Positions 22,684-29,726 are shown, numbered from the stretch's first letter. The stretch: DNA of 29,726 nucleotides from a virus (IMGVR_UViG_3300042458_002197:1-29726); one strand, 5' to 3'. A program made the numbers and translations. Notes: a model not told the origin generated them from the sequence alone.

Positions 22684-24355
22684 CCTTATAGATCGTTTTA
22701 AGAGGCCGATACCTAGTCAGAAGCAATATCATGATAGACTGAGTAGAGAATTCGAACTGATAGAGAAATTTAAATTCTCAGGCATATTCGAAAAAGTAGA
22801 TGATATTATAAAAATCGCCGATGGCGTTCCACACATAACCAGAGGTTCAGCGTCATGTAGCCTGGTAAGCTATCTTATGGGCATAAGCGAGATAGATCCC
22901 ATAAGTGATAATATATCATTGGCTCGTTTTATGAATGATCATAGGCCAGATAACCCAGATATTGATTTGGATTTTCCGTATGACAAGAGAGATGGGATAA
23001 TAGAGAGGATATTTGATAAGTGGCCCAAAAGAGTAGCGAGGATAAGTAATCGTATACATTATCGGAAAGACGGTGCTATAAGAGAGGCTATGCGTAGATT
23101 AGGATGTAAAACCAAGATTCCTAGGAAAGCTAATGTTAAGGATTTAATGCCTGGGAAGGAGGAACGGGTCTTAGAGCTTGCTGAATGTCTGATAGATCAG
23201 TATTCTCATTATTCACTCCATTGTGGTGGGTTGGTGTTTTTTGAGGATGAGATACCTAGGGAGTTATTAATAGGCAGGAATCAGGTTTATTATGATAAGA
23301 ATGATGTTGATGAACTTGGGATTTTGAAGATAGATTTGTTGTGCAATAGGGCGTTAGCTCAATTGCTTGATATAGATCAGAGAGCTTTAAATTCGTATCC
23401 TGACAATGACCCTAAAGTAGCAGAGTTGTTCGCTGCGGGGGAGGTGATTGGGATTACATTTGCAGAATCTCCGACATTTCGGAAGGCTGCTAAGGCGGTA
23501 AAGCCGAAGAATATTCAGGAATTAGCTGTGGCTTTGGCTCTGATACGTCCTGCGGCAGCATCCAGAGGCCGTAAGAAGACGTTTTTAGACACGTGGACTA
23601 AGGAGAGAAGAATAACTCAGATTGTGTTTGAGGATGATGCTATACAGCAGATACAGAATTTGCTTGGCTGCTCAGAGGATCGAGCAGACTCTTATAGGAG
23701 AGCGTTTGCTAAGAACGATTTTAAGGTAGTTGATGAATTTAAGCAGAAGATAATGCACCATCCGGATGTTGATCTTATTATATCAGAGCTGTTGCAAGTG
23801 AAGATGTATTCGTTTTGTAAATCGCATGCACTGAGTTATGCTTATTTAGTATGGGCTTTGGCTTATCAGAAGGTATACAATCCACACAGATTCTGGAAGG
23901 CCACATTGAATCATTGTAAATCGATGTATAGGCCATGGGTTTACATTCAGGAAGCTAAGAAGGCTGGTCTTAAGATAGACATGGGGAGACCAAAATGGTA
24001 TCTTCATGAGCAGAGTCTTAAGAAGCCTCAGTATCAAATGTGGCTATTTGAACCAGATGTTAATGAACAATATGATCGATTTGGGTCATGGTTTAAGGAC
24101 ATGACGCCAAATGGTTTGCATTTTAGGAGAGATGGCGATTGGCTTGAATTTAGGGGTCTTGTGGCTTGCTATAGGAAGATGAAGGATATTACTTTCGTGA
24201 CTGTTGGTGATGGTACTGGGGTGTATTATGATGTGATACTTGATAGGTCAATAGACATGCATGGGGTGGATATGGTCCAGGGCGCTGGTGAGATTACTTA
24301 TGATGGGTATAACGAGACTGTTACTGTATGCGGTTTTAAGCTAGAGAAGGTTTGA
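22676..24355 (+). CDS. C-family (DnaE-like) DNA polymerase lacking the PHP domain
   Basis: A 559-residue replicative-type polymerase. It opens at the DnaE palm: EFELIEKFKFSGIFEKVDDI, then HITRGSASCSLVSYLMGIS (DnaE GRGSAAGSLVAY), PDIDLDF at 94-100 with D95, D97 and D99, and KIDLL with D220 as third acidic site. Fingers follow (TFRKAAKAVKPKNIQELAVA, LIRPAAASRG; SYRRAFAKND; FCKSHALSYAYLVWALAYQK). QMWLF (454-458) resembles a sliding-clamp-binding motif, and an OB-like domain (about 485-530) ends the protein. Cellular DnaE proteins are about 1000-1160 residues with an N-terminal PHP domain; here it is absent. GAGG precedes the ATG. All catalytic residues I can identify are kept. Confidence 0.9.
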   Translation: MHNLIDRFKRPIPSQKQYHDRLSREFELIEKFKFSGIFEKVDDIIKIADGVPHITRGSASCSLVSYLMGISEIDPISDNISLARFMNDHRPDNPDIDLDFPYDKRDGIIERIFDKWPKRVARISNRIHYRKDGAIREAMRRLGCKTKIPRKANVKDLMPGKEERVLELAECLIDQYSHYSLHCGGLVFFEDEIPRELLIGRNQVYYDKNDVDELGILKIDLLCNRALAQLLDIDQRALNSYPDNDPKVAELFAAGEVIGITFAESPTFRKAAKAVKPKNIQELAVALALIRPAAASRGRKKTFLDTWTKERRITQIVFEDDAIQQIQNLLGCSEDRADSYRRAFAKNDFKVVDEFKQKIMHHPDVDLIISELLQVKMYSFCKSHALSYAYLVWALAYQKVYNPHRFWKATLNHCKSMYRPWVYIQEAKKAGLKIDMGRPKWYLHEQSLKKPQYQMWLFEPDVNEQYDRFGSWFKDMTPNGLHFRRDGDWLEFRGLVACYRKMKDITFVTVGDGTGVYYDVILDRSIDMHGVDMVQGAGEITYDGYNETVTVCGFKLEKV

Positions 24356-24426
24356 TGCTATATTTAAAAATATTGTCAAATATAAAGTACGTAGTATAGA
24401 TAGAACTGTCTAATGAGCATAAAATA

Positions 24427-24474
24427 ATGCCCGATAAACTAATTAAGCATATTAGTAATCTTATACAGGACTAA
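24427..24474 (+). pseudogene. 15-residue frame resembling the end of the 26448-26831 minus-strand gene
   Basis: MPDKLIKHISNLIQD and stop closely matches the C-terminus of the minus-strand gene downstream (IKYISTLIQD and stop). The 36 bases at 24439-24474 match 26448-26483 in inverted orientation at about 26 of 36 positions. It is probably a relic of a second copy. The other 70 bases of the 24356-24477 gap show nothing I can name. Confidence 0.45.
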
Positions 24475-24477
24475 AAC

Positions 24478-25047
24478 GTGCCTTATAAATTCAAGATTCC
24501 AAATAGTCGCGGGTTTCAAGATGTGCCAATATTTAGTCCTCAATTGGTGCCTGATGATTACGGCACGCCGAGTTTTATTAAAGATGTGATATTGCATTCG
24601 TTTATAGTTAGGGTAGCCTATAATGATCATCATACTGAAGAATTCAGAACTATATTCGAAGACGGCTTAGTAGAATTGGACATAGACCAGGCTCGTTTAG
24701 ATCAGTTAACGACTACGGTAGCGTTTGGACCAAAGCTAGACCAATTTAGGGATTGGCTATTCATAGGCCAGAAAATCGGCAACACTATCAGCGTAGAGCA
24801 GGACTACGTAGTCTCTAGTGCTCTTCCGAATAACACTATATTACTAGTAGACGCTGGGGCTGGTAATGTATCAATAAACTTATACGGCATGTTTAATTCT
24901 AACACAATAACTGTGAAGAAAGTAGACACGACTAACAATGCCGTACTATTCAATGTCCAGATTGATGGCGAGAGCAACCCGTCGATCGTGACTCCGTATG
25001 AGTCTTTTACAATAGTGAAAAAATCAGGTTCATACTTTTTGATATGA
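24478..25047 (+). CDS. Putative virion (tail fibre-associated) protein
   Basis: A 189-residue protein starting at GTG (no ATG near; AGGA about 8 bases upstream). The first half is mixed. The second half (about 105-189) is a beta-rich repeat-like domain (NNTILLVDAGAGNVSINLYG, NSNTITVKKVDTTNNAVLFN, then a C-terminal FTIVKKSGSYFLI). This resembles the glycine/Asn-rich beta caps at the tips of phage fibres and appendages. It overlaps the next, larger structural-like gene (ATGA), so the two form a cassette. Structural role is inference. Confidence 0.68.
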   Translation: MPYKFKIPNSRGFQDVPIFSPQLVPDDYGTPSFIKDVILHSFIVRVAYNDHHTEEFRTIFEDGLVELDIDQARLDQLTTTVAFGPKLDQFRDWLFIGQKIGNTISVEQDYVVSSALPNNTILLVDAGAGNVSINLYGMFNSNTITVKKVDTTNNAVLFNVQIDGESNPSIVTPYESFTIVKKSGSYFLI

Positions 25048-26411
25048 TTGGGGCAATGATGAGTCTTCTAAGAAATGTAAACGTTGTAAACGAAGTCGAA
25101 ATAGCAAATGATGACAATAACCCAATAGCTGTAGAAGGTCTAGTCGAAGTAACCAATGATAATAATAACCCCATCCCAGTAATAGTCCAAAATGGGGGAA
25201 CAGACCCAATAGCTGTAGAAGTGACCAATAGTATAACAGCAATTTCGACCCCTGTATTTGGCACAACAGACTCATTCGGCAGACAAAGAATATCACAGCC
25301 ACTAACCATATTCGACAGCCAGAATAGGTATAAACAAGATAGCAAATGGAGTACCGTCACTGCAAGCAGCGGTAACGCCACTTATGTTGCTGCAGAAAGT
25401 GCTGTGAATCTTAACGTCACAGGATCAACTGGCAGTAAGGTGGTACAAGAGTCTGTAAGAGTAATACCATACCAGCCCGGTAAAAGTTTACTATTACTCA
25501 TGACTTTCGCGATGAACACACCTAAAACTAATTTAAGGCAACGCGTTGGGTTTTTCGGCATTAACAATGGAATATACTTAGAAAACGACGGTGAATACAA
25601 TTATCTTGTGTTGCGTAGCCAAAGTCTGAACGTCACAAGAAGAATTAGGCAGGATAGCTGGAACAACGATGTCTTAGCTGATCTGGTCATAAACAAGACT
25701 CAAATATTATGGATAGATATTGAATGGCTTGGAGTCGGCAATGTTAGATGTGGGTTTATAGTTGATGGTCAATATGTATTAGCACATACTTTTAGGCATA
25801 GTAATATAGAACTGACCACATACATGACAACAGCCTGCTTGCCGTTACGATATGAAATTGAGAATACTGGTACCACTGGTTCATCTTCTACACTGAAAAA
25901 AATATGCTCGACAGCAATCTCAGAAGGTGGATACAATCAAAAAACTAAGCAATGGTCGGCTACCAGGACGACTGCCATAGCCAGTACTGCTGTTGCTGAT
26001 GGGTGGGCTCCGGTTATCTCTCTTAAATTAGCTACTGGTAGAGAAGATGCGGTGGTTATACCTGGTCAGATACATCTTTCGGGCACAGGAAATGGTGCTT
26101 ATTATGAATTTTCTTTGATTCGCAATGCTACTATTACCGGTGGTTCATGGGTGAACCACAGCTCCAGCGGCGGCAATGTCGACTATAATGCTAATGCTAC
26201 ATCAATGAGTGGTGGTGTTGTTGAGGAATCTGGGTTTTTTACCAGTACTACACAAGCTAGAGGGGCAGTTAGCACGAATTTAGACTACATTTTCGATTTA
26301 CAGATTGGGAGAGACCAAACACCTACTTCTGATACGGTTACATTAGCTGTGAGACATTTGGCTGTCGGCGGTGATGTTTATGGTAGTTTGAATTGGAATG
26401 ATTTGGTATAA
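25044..26411 (+). CDS. Putative tail fibre/virion structural protein
   Basis: A 455-residue, largely beta-strand protein. The N-terminus contains short repeats (AVEGLVEVTNDNNNPIPV...DPIAVEVTN). There follows FGTTDSFGRQRISQPLTIFD, a signature seen in a group of phage structural proteins (FG.lRvS...). Then come VRVIPYQPGKSLLLLMTFAM (RYqPGkgl...), a region of concanavalin-like strands with GFFGINNGIYLEND, and a Gly/Ser/Thr-rich end. It is probably a receptor-binding or neck-appendage protein. Possible starts are 25044, 25056 and 25059; 25044 gives the ATGA overlap. Its wobble use drifts from A/C to G/T along the gene. Confidence 0.75.
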   Translation: MIGAMMSLLRNVNVVNEVEIANDDNNPIAVEGLVEVTNDNNNPIPVIVQNGGTDPIAVEVTNSITAISTPVFGTTDSFGRQRISQPLTIFDSQNRYKQDSKWSTVTASSGNATYVAAESAVNLNVTGSTGSKVVQESVRVIPYQPGKSLLLLMTFAMNTPKTNLRQRVGFFGINNGIYLENDGEYNYLVLRSQSLNVTRRIRQDSWNNDVLADLVINKTQILWIDIEWLGVGNVRCGFIVDGQYVLAHTFRHSNIELTTYMTTACLPLRYEIENTGTTGSSSTLKKICSTAISEGGYNQKTKQWSATRTTAIASTAVADGWAPVISLKLATGREDAVVIPGQIHLSGTGNGAYYEFSLIRNATITGGSWVNHSSSGGNVDYNANATSMSGGVVEESGFFTSTTQARGAVSTNLDYIFDLQIGRDQTPTSDTVTLAVRHLAVGGDVYGSLNWNDLV

Positions 26412-26447
26412 TATTTGCTAAAGCTTTATCTATTGCTATTATAAAGA

Positions 26448-26831
26448 TTAATCCTGGATTAAAGTGCTGATATATTTGATTTGTTGTTCTTCTAACATAC
26501 TCTGCTTGTTTAACGGTTTGCCGTAAAACTCTACATTTTTTAAGTAAGATGGTGTGTTGTCGTATAATTTGTTATTGGACATATTTTCTGCTACGAATAC
26601 GCTGATTACTTCTCTTAGTCTTTCTGGAATATGCTCATTGTCTTTGCCTTCGATGAAGATGTAATCTTCGAATAATTTTTGGGTCTTTATCACACCTTCA
26701 GCGATGGCGCATAAGACTTTAGTGCCATTATTAGTATTTGTCAGGTATAGCCCATAATTATAGAAGTCTTTTTTTAATGCATAGAGATCTCTGTATGTAA
26801 CACAATTATTTAAGAGAGTTTGAATATTCAT
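26448..26831 (-). CDS. Hypothetical protein on the minus strand
   Basis: A 127-residue protein, the only convincing minus-strand gene in the window. It is AT-rich, mainly helical, with Asn, Tyr, Lys and Glu frequent (ALKKDFYNYGLYLTNTN, IPERLREVISVFVAEN). The ribosome site is weak (gagtgg about 5 bases upstream). It converges on the fibre cassette, and its C-terminus has a partial inverted copy at 24427-24474. It diverges from the ATPase gene at 26961. No family is recognised; a moron-like accessory gene is possible. Confidence 0.72.
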   Translation of the reverse strand: MNIQTLLNNCVTYRDLYALKKDFYNYGLYLTNTNNGTKVLCAIAEGVIKTQKLFEDYIFIEGKDNEHIPERLREVISVFVAENMSNNKLYDNTPSYLKNVEFYGKPLNKQSMLEEQQIKYISTLIQD

Positions 26832-26888
26832 AAGCCACTCTACTGATTGTGATAGTATTCGTATTATATTTGCTAGTTTGTTAGTATA

Positions 26889-26919
26889 TTGACGTAAGTA
26901 AACGATCTTGCCATATAAT
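26889..26919 (+). promoter_or_regulatory. Sigma70-type promoter candidate for the ATPase gene
   Basis: TTGACG (26889-26894) and TATAAT (26914-26919) are separated by 19 bases, slightly long. They lie in the 129-base divergent gap between the minus-strand gene and the ATPase gene at 26961. Confidence 0.45.
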
Positions 26920-26960
26920 ATCAGAACAGTGATTGCAACAATATACTATAGAGGACAGCC

Positions 26961-27554
26961 ATGTACCTGAAAAGAGCAGAAATCAAGGAAGAGCGCCACT
27001 GCTTTAATAACATAGGCCAAAAATTCGAACTAAGGGACATTACACTTCTTGTGGGTGACCAAGGATGTGGTAAGTCAACATTGCTCAGGGGCTTACAGCA
27101 CCAATCTAAATTTCTCAAAGTAGCTTTAACACCATTGGGCCAAAATGGTGTGAACACTATGTTTTTTGACACAGAACATATGAACCCAAGGACGCGAAAT
27201 CCTGAAGGATATGACAGTAATAGTGGATTTGGCTACAATGAGGCTATACATTCCCGCTTTAAATCACATGGTGAAGTTCTAAAGAGATTCACCGTGGATG
27301 TCATGAGCAAGGCTGAAAATAGTGTTCTTTTTTTGGACGAGCCAGAGGCTGGATTGTCGTTAAGGAATCAATATAGGTTATGGGACGAGATCCAAAAAGC
27401 TTGTAGGCGGAAGTGCCAGATAATAATCGCCACTCATTCGCTTGTTATCATTCAGGCCGCTGAGGATGTATTGTCTTTAGAGCACGGAAAGTGGATGAAG
27501 TCTGGTGATTTTATAAGCATCCAAAAGATTGGAGATGTTCAGAGTGACAGATAA
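26961..27554 (+). CDS. COG3910-like P-loop ATPase
   Basis: A 197-residue ABC-type ATPase with Walker A GDQGCGKST (33-41), a signature SHGE (102-105) in the style of the COG3910 predicted ATPases, Walker B with catalytic Glu FLDEPEAGLS (124-133), and switch His ATHS (157-160). It contains no coiled-coil or nuclease domain, so it is a bare nucleotide-binding module that would dimerise around ATP. The family is uncharacterised; relatives include OLD/RecF-like DNA and defence ATPases. GAGG precedes the ATG. It overlaps the next gene by 11 bases. Confidence 0.87.
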   Translation: MYLKRAEIKEERHCFNNIGQKFELRDITLLVGDQGCGKSTLLRGLQHQSKFLKVALTPLGQNGVNTMFFDTEHMNPRTRNPEGYDSNSGFGYNEAIHSRFKSHGEVLKRFTVDVMSKAENSVLFLDEPEAGLSLRNQYRLWDEIQKACRRKCQIIIATHSLVIIQAAEDVLSLEHGKWMKSGDFISIQKIGDVQSDR

Positions 27555-27810
27555 TAATAGCCCTCTCAGAACGCATCCTGTACGGCGTAATGGTACTGTG
27601 TTTATTTGCACGTATACGCCAGGCCATTATGACAAATGCCAGGAACTCATAGACGAATGGACAGAAGGCACCACATGGAGTAGCATATGGGGTGCTCCTT
27701 ATGAGGTGGAAGTAATCCCTGCCACGCATTATCGCAACACCTGCACGCTATACGACCACAGAAAAACAGCCATTCTTGAAGCCAAGCAACAAGCAGAAAT
27801 GGGGCAATAA
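27544..27810 (+). CDS. Hypothetical protein, GTG start
   Basis: An 88-residue protein. Candidate starts are TTG 27529, ATG 27535 and GTG 27544; the last sits 13 bases after the GGAG at 27531, the same distance found at the four junctions further downstream. It has strand GTVFICTYTPGHYDKC and a WTEGTTWSSIWGAPYEVEVI segment rich in Trp. No family is recognised. Coupled to the ATPase gene by overlap. Confidence 0.65.
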   Translation: MTDNNSPLRTHPVRRNGTVFICTYTPGHYDKCQELIDEWTEGTTWSSIWGAPYEVEVIPATHYRNTCTLYDHRKTAILEAKQQAEMGQ

Positions 27811-27811
27811 G

Positions 27812-28282
27812 ATGACCACTCCTTACCAGCCGGTAAATCCGCCCATACCATATGAAGAGCAATACGTCGCAAAAATCGAGGCGATCCATTCCGAAATTGC
27901 CTACTGCTCAAAAATCCTACAAAATTCGCCTTCAACCGAATTTACGCACCGCATCTATGCTCTAGAACGCGATCTACAAGTGAGGCTATGTAACCTCAGA
28001 GAAGGGTTGCTTAACCTTAAGATTGAGCGTTGGATGGCTGATTGCCGGATCGACTCTTTCGACCTGGAAGAAATCGAGAAAGCTGCCAGGGCTGTTTTAC
28101 AAGACCACCCGCACCCTTGGAGAGCCGGTAACACAATAAGAGATGCAAACGATGACTTAGTCGCGGATTCTACATCCAGCTCAACAGATCGGTTTTTGAT
28201 GATGGCTAATCCGACAGCCATTCTTGTGTTAATAGCCGAGATCAAGCGGCTTCAAAATGAAACTGATAATGACACCGCTTGA
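27812..28282 (+). CDS. Ea22-like (Ead) phage accessory protein
   Basis: A 156-residue protein. The N-terminal half is helical (VAKIEAIHSEIAYCSKILQN, ALERDLQVRLCNLREG). The C-terminal half matches the Ea22-like/Ead motif of lambdoid phages: HPHPWRAGNTIRDANDDLVA then FLMMANPTAILVLIAEIKRL, that is W...I.DA....VA...fi..aNP..vl.Li.Ei.rL. Ea22 is a non-essential early protein of unclear function, often encoded with DUF551 genes, as here. The start ATG at 27812 follows the upstream stop by 1 base; the frame upstream is open but lacks a good start. Confidence 0.72.
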   Translation: MTTPYQPVNPPIPYEEQYVAKIEAIHSEIAYCSKILQNSPSTEFTHRIYALERDLQVRLCNLREGLLNLKIERWMADCRIDSFDLEEIEKAARAVLQDHPHPWRAGNTIRDANDDLVADSTSSSTDRFLMMANPTAILVLIAEIKRLQNETDNDTA

Positions 28283-28324
28283 TTTTAATATTGACGCCGC
28301 TTGAATATCATGCCACAATAATCT

Positions 28325-28349
28325 GTCGGGGGGGGTTGATCCTCCCGAC
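28325..28349 (+). other. G-rich hairpin
   Basis: The stem 28325-28333 with 28341-28349 (one G-T pair) includes most of an eight-G run (28328-28335). No T-run follows, so it is not a clear terminator; it lies 20 bases before the mini-gene at 28369. Just upstream a 12-base segment (gacrccgcttga) is repeated at 28271 and 28293. Confidence 0.35.
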
Positions 28350-28368
28350 TCACCAACAGGAGAACCTG

Positions 28369-28431
28369 ATGAGCGTATTAGACGAGTACGGTGACATCAA
28401 ATACAAACAGATTCAATGGAGTCCGATCTGA
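28369..28431 (+). CDS. 20-residue mini-gene leading the DUF551-like cluster
   Basis: It has a strong ACAGGAGAA site and an ATG, then MSVLDEYGDIKYKQIQWSPI, with its stop overlapping the next ATG (TGATG). The final QWSPI echoes the THWRPV/SHWRSV endings of the two DUF551-like proteins that follow, so it may be an internally deleted relative. Its last codons carry GGAG for the next gene, so translating it may feed ribosomes to the cluster, in the manner of a leader. Confidence 0.45.
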   Translation: MSVLDEYGDIKYKQIQWSPI

Positions 28432-28655
28432 TGAGCGATTGGATCGAAATTACTGACGATCCGGATACGCGACCAGAAGCTTGCGAGCTCGTGATTATCC
28501 ACGAGTCTGGGGGTAATGGCTCCGAGCTGTTCGGCTGGCGCGATGGCTGTCGCTGGTACCAATCCAAATTAGTCTATTGGAGCAGCAACACTCAGTCGAT
28601 GGAGCCAGAATCGCGAAAAGAATGCAGCCCACCTTCTCATTGGAGGTCGGTCTGA
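28431..28655 (+). CDS. DUF551-like protein, copy 1
   Basis: A 74-residue protein with the DUF551 layout: start WIEITDDPDTRP, short strands (CELVIIHESG, LFGWRDGCRWYQ), and end SHWRSV. DUF551 proteins are small phage-encoded proteins of unknown role. The frame is open from ATG 28416, but ATG 28431 fits the start of its paralogue and lies 13 bases after GGAG. The codons for the C-terminal Trp-Arg (TGG AGG) form the ribosome site of the next gene. Confidence 0.7.
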   Translation: MSDWIEITDDPDTRPEACELVIIHESGGNGSELFGWRDGCRWYQSKLVYWSSNTQSMEPESRKECSPPSHWRSV

Positions 28656-28906
28656 TGCAGAAATGGATCGAACTCACCGACAATCCAGACACTTGGCCGC
28701 CAATTGGAGTCGTTGTATTGGCTAAAACCGAGTACCCTCACAACCTGATACAGCTATTATGTGTTGAAGAACTAGATTCAGACTTTCCAAAAAGTTGGAT
28801 ATCCTGGATGGTCCCTCATAACATCCACGAAGGCATCGCAGATGATATTAAGTACGAATGCGCTAGCAATCACATTGGAACCGTCACACATTGGAGGCCA
28901 GTATAA
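28655..28906 (+). CDS. DUF551-like protein, copy 2
   Basis: An 83-residue paralogue of the preceding protein: MQKWIELTDNPDTWPPIGVV aligns with its MSDWIEITDDPDTRPEACEL, and THWRPV ends it. The central part is longer and differs (CVEELDSDFPKSWISWMVPH). The ATG at 28655 overlaps the upstream stop (TGATG), 13 bases after GGAGG; an earlier in-frame TTG is not supported. Its own stop overlaps the next ATG (TAATG). Confidence 0.72.
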   Translation: MQKWIELTDNPDTWPPIGVVVLAKTEYPHNLIQLLCVEELDSDFPKSWISWMVPHNIHEGIADDIKYECASNHIGTVTHWRPV

Positions 28907-29412
28907 TGAGACTACCTGATCGTTGGCATTTTTGGGAAGACAATGGGGGCTGCATCGAATGGAGTTTGAAGTCTGGGACCATCCTAGCCCAAATCCATAT
29001 GAAGGTTCCGGATTCGGCTGTAGGCCCCATCTTGGCTGATTGTATAACTTACGGGGCTGAACTATGGACGATCGACCCTTGGTCCAGTATTGCCACCAGC
29101 GTATATGACAGCCTTGAAAAGGCTATGTCTGGATGCGAGGAACAGATAAGGAAATATTTGGAGGCCAAGATTAATAAACTTGAGGCTGAACTGGCGGATC
29201 GGCCAGTGGTATTTGCGATTCAGCATATCGATACCAAAATTCTTGCTGAAAGGGGCTACAAGTCCGTTTCTATGAGGGGTACGACATCCGCCGAGTCATC
29301 TGCGAGTGTTGATCTCTATAGATCAGGAGGAGAAGCCGCAATAGCTATCTTACGGGAATTCTTCGATCCAGAACACTGGAAAGTTGTTGCTTACACAGGG
29401 AGGCTGATCTGA
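28906..29412 (+). CDS. Hypothetical protein, paralogue 1 of a tandem pair
   Basis: A 168-residue protein starting MRLPDRWHFWEDNGGCIEWS, 13 bases after GGAGG. An N-terminal domain of about 90 residues (PILADCITYGAELWT, YDSLEKAMSGCEEQIRKYLE) is shared with the next gene. The C-terminal part (about 90-168) is specific: a helix (AKINKLEAELADRP) and a mixed domain ending YTGRLI. The family is not named, but the pattern of Trp, Asp and the SLEKA...C..QI helix is repeated in the pair. Stop overlaps the next start. Confidence 0.72.
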   Translation: MRLPDRWHFWEDNGGCIEWSLKSGTILAQIHMKVPDSAVGPILADCITYGAELWTIDPWSSIATSVYDSLEKAMSGCEEQIRKYLEAKINKLEAELADRPVVFAIQHIDTKILAERGYKSVSMRGTTSAESSASVDLYRSGGEAAIAILREFFDPEHWKVVAYTGRLI

Positions 29413-29726
29413 TGGAACTACCTGATTGTTGGTATTATTACGGAGATGACGAATGGCGTTTGAGGTCGGGAACCATCACAGCCAGAATCAACATGCATGT
29501 TCCAGGCAATATCGGCTCTCCGCATTTTTGTATTGCGCCTATCTTGGCTGATTGCATTACTTACAGGGGTCAACTATGGACCTGCGGGAACGTCATTGAA
29601 AGCGGCGAATATGATAGCCTTGAAAAGGCTAAAACTGAATGCGAAAAACAAATTAGGAATTATTTGGAACATATTCGGCATTGGTGGCGTATTGGAGTCC
29701 AATCTGATGCGTTTCAGAAACACGAA
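29412..29726 (+). CDS. Hypothetical protein, paralogue 2 (cut by the window end)
   Basis: An open frame of 105 codons without a stop before the window ends. It begins MELPDCWYYYGDDEWRLRSG and shares APILADCITYRGQLWT and YDSLEKAKTECEKQIRNYLE with the preceding protein, with a small insertion (SPHFCI) in between. The ATG lies in a TGATG overlap, 13 bases after GGAGG. After the shared domain the sequences part, as in modular paralogues. The missing 3' end prevents a full description. Confidence 0.7.
   Translation, partial: MELPDCWYYYGDDEWRLRSGTITARINMHVPGNIGSPHFCIAPILADCITYRGQLWTCGNVIESGEYDSLEKAKTECEKQIRNYLEHIRHWWRIGVQSDAFQKHE

Overview
The window looks like part of the genome of a large, AT-rich, T4-related contractile-tailed bacteriophage. 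The evidence is a T4-like head block in T4 order: candidate small terminase, large terminase (gp17), portal (gp20), prohead protease (gp21), scaffold (gp22) and major capsid protein (gp23). A UvsW-like helicase and a gp55-like sigma factor lie just upstream. Nearly every gene is on the + strand, with short gaps or ATGA/TGATG overlaps. I see no tRNA, rRNA or CRISPR array. The host cannot be identified from this sequence.

Region 1 (1-667) holds two small genes, one with six 15-bp repeats and a zinc ribbon, closed by a strong terminator hairpin. Region 2 (667-6788) holds the helicase, the sigma candidate (with a four-cysteine insertion), the packaging motor genes and small unknowns. Region 3 (6875-13850) holds the portal gene, interrupted by a 384-residue HNH intein, then a 993-residue acidic protein in the place of the T4 core genes 67/68, then the protease and a perfect terminator. 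Region 4 (13851-16650) is a 385-bp gap with a possible small minus-strand gene, then scaffold and major capsid genes and another hairpin. Region 5 (16721-17910) is a homing module: an HNH endonuclease coupled to a separate HTH/NUMOD3-like DNA-binding protein.

Region 6 (17903-22167) is an accessory run of about a dozen small genes (DUF3037-like, ExoX C-terminal-like, FlbD-like and unknowns). It carries repeated start and stop segments, a 13-bp triplicated repeat that breaks a reading frame, and gene remnants. Region 7 (22342-24355) has an extended -10 promoter, a 99-residue unknown and a C-family (DnaE-like) DNA polymerase that lacks the PHP domain but keeps the catalytic aspartates, a clamp-binding-like motif and a likely OB domain. 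Region 8 (24427-26831) is a two-gene virion/fibre cassette flanked by inverted, related gene ends, followed by the one convincing minus-strand gene. Region 9 (26889-29726) is a second accessory run: a COG3910-like ATPase, an Ea22-like protein and two families of tandem paralogues (DUF551-like, and an unnamed family cut by the window end) joined by conserved TGATG-type junctions.

Functionally, the sigma factor would direct late transcription of the head genes, terminase would package through the portal, scaffold plus protease would mature the capsid, and the polymerase and helicase would serve replication and recombination. Assignments rest on motif recognition by eye; no database search was possible.
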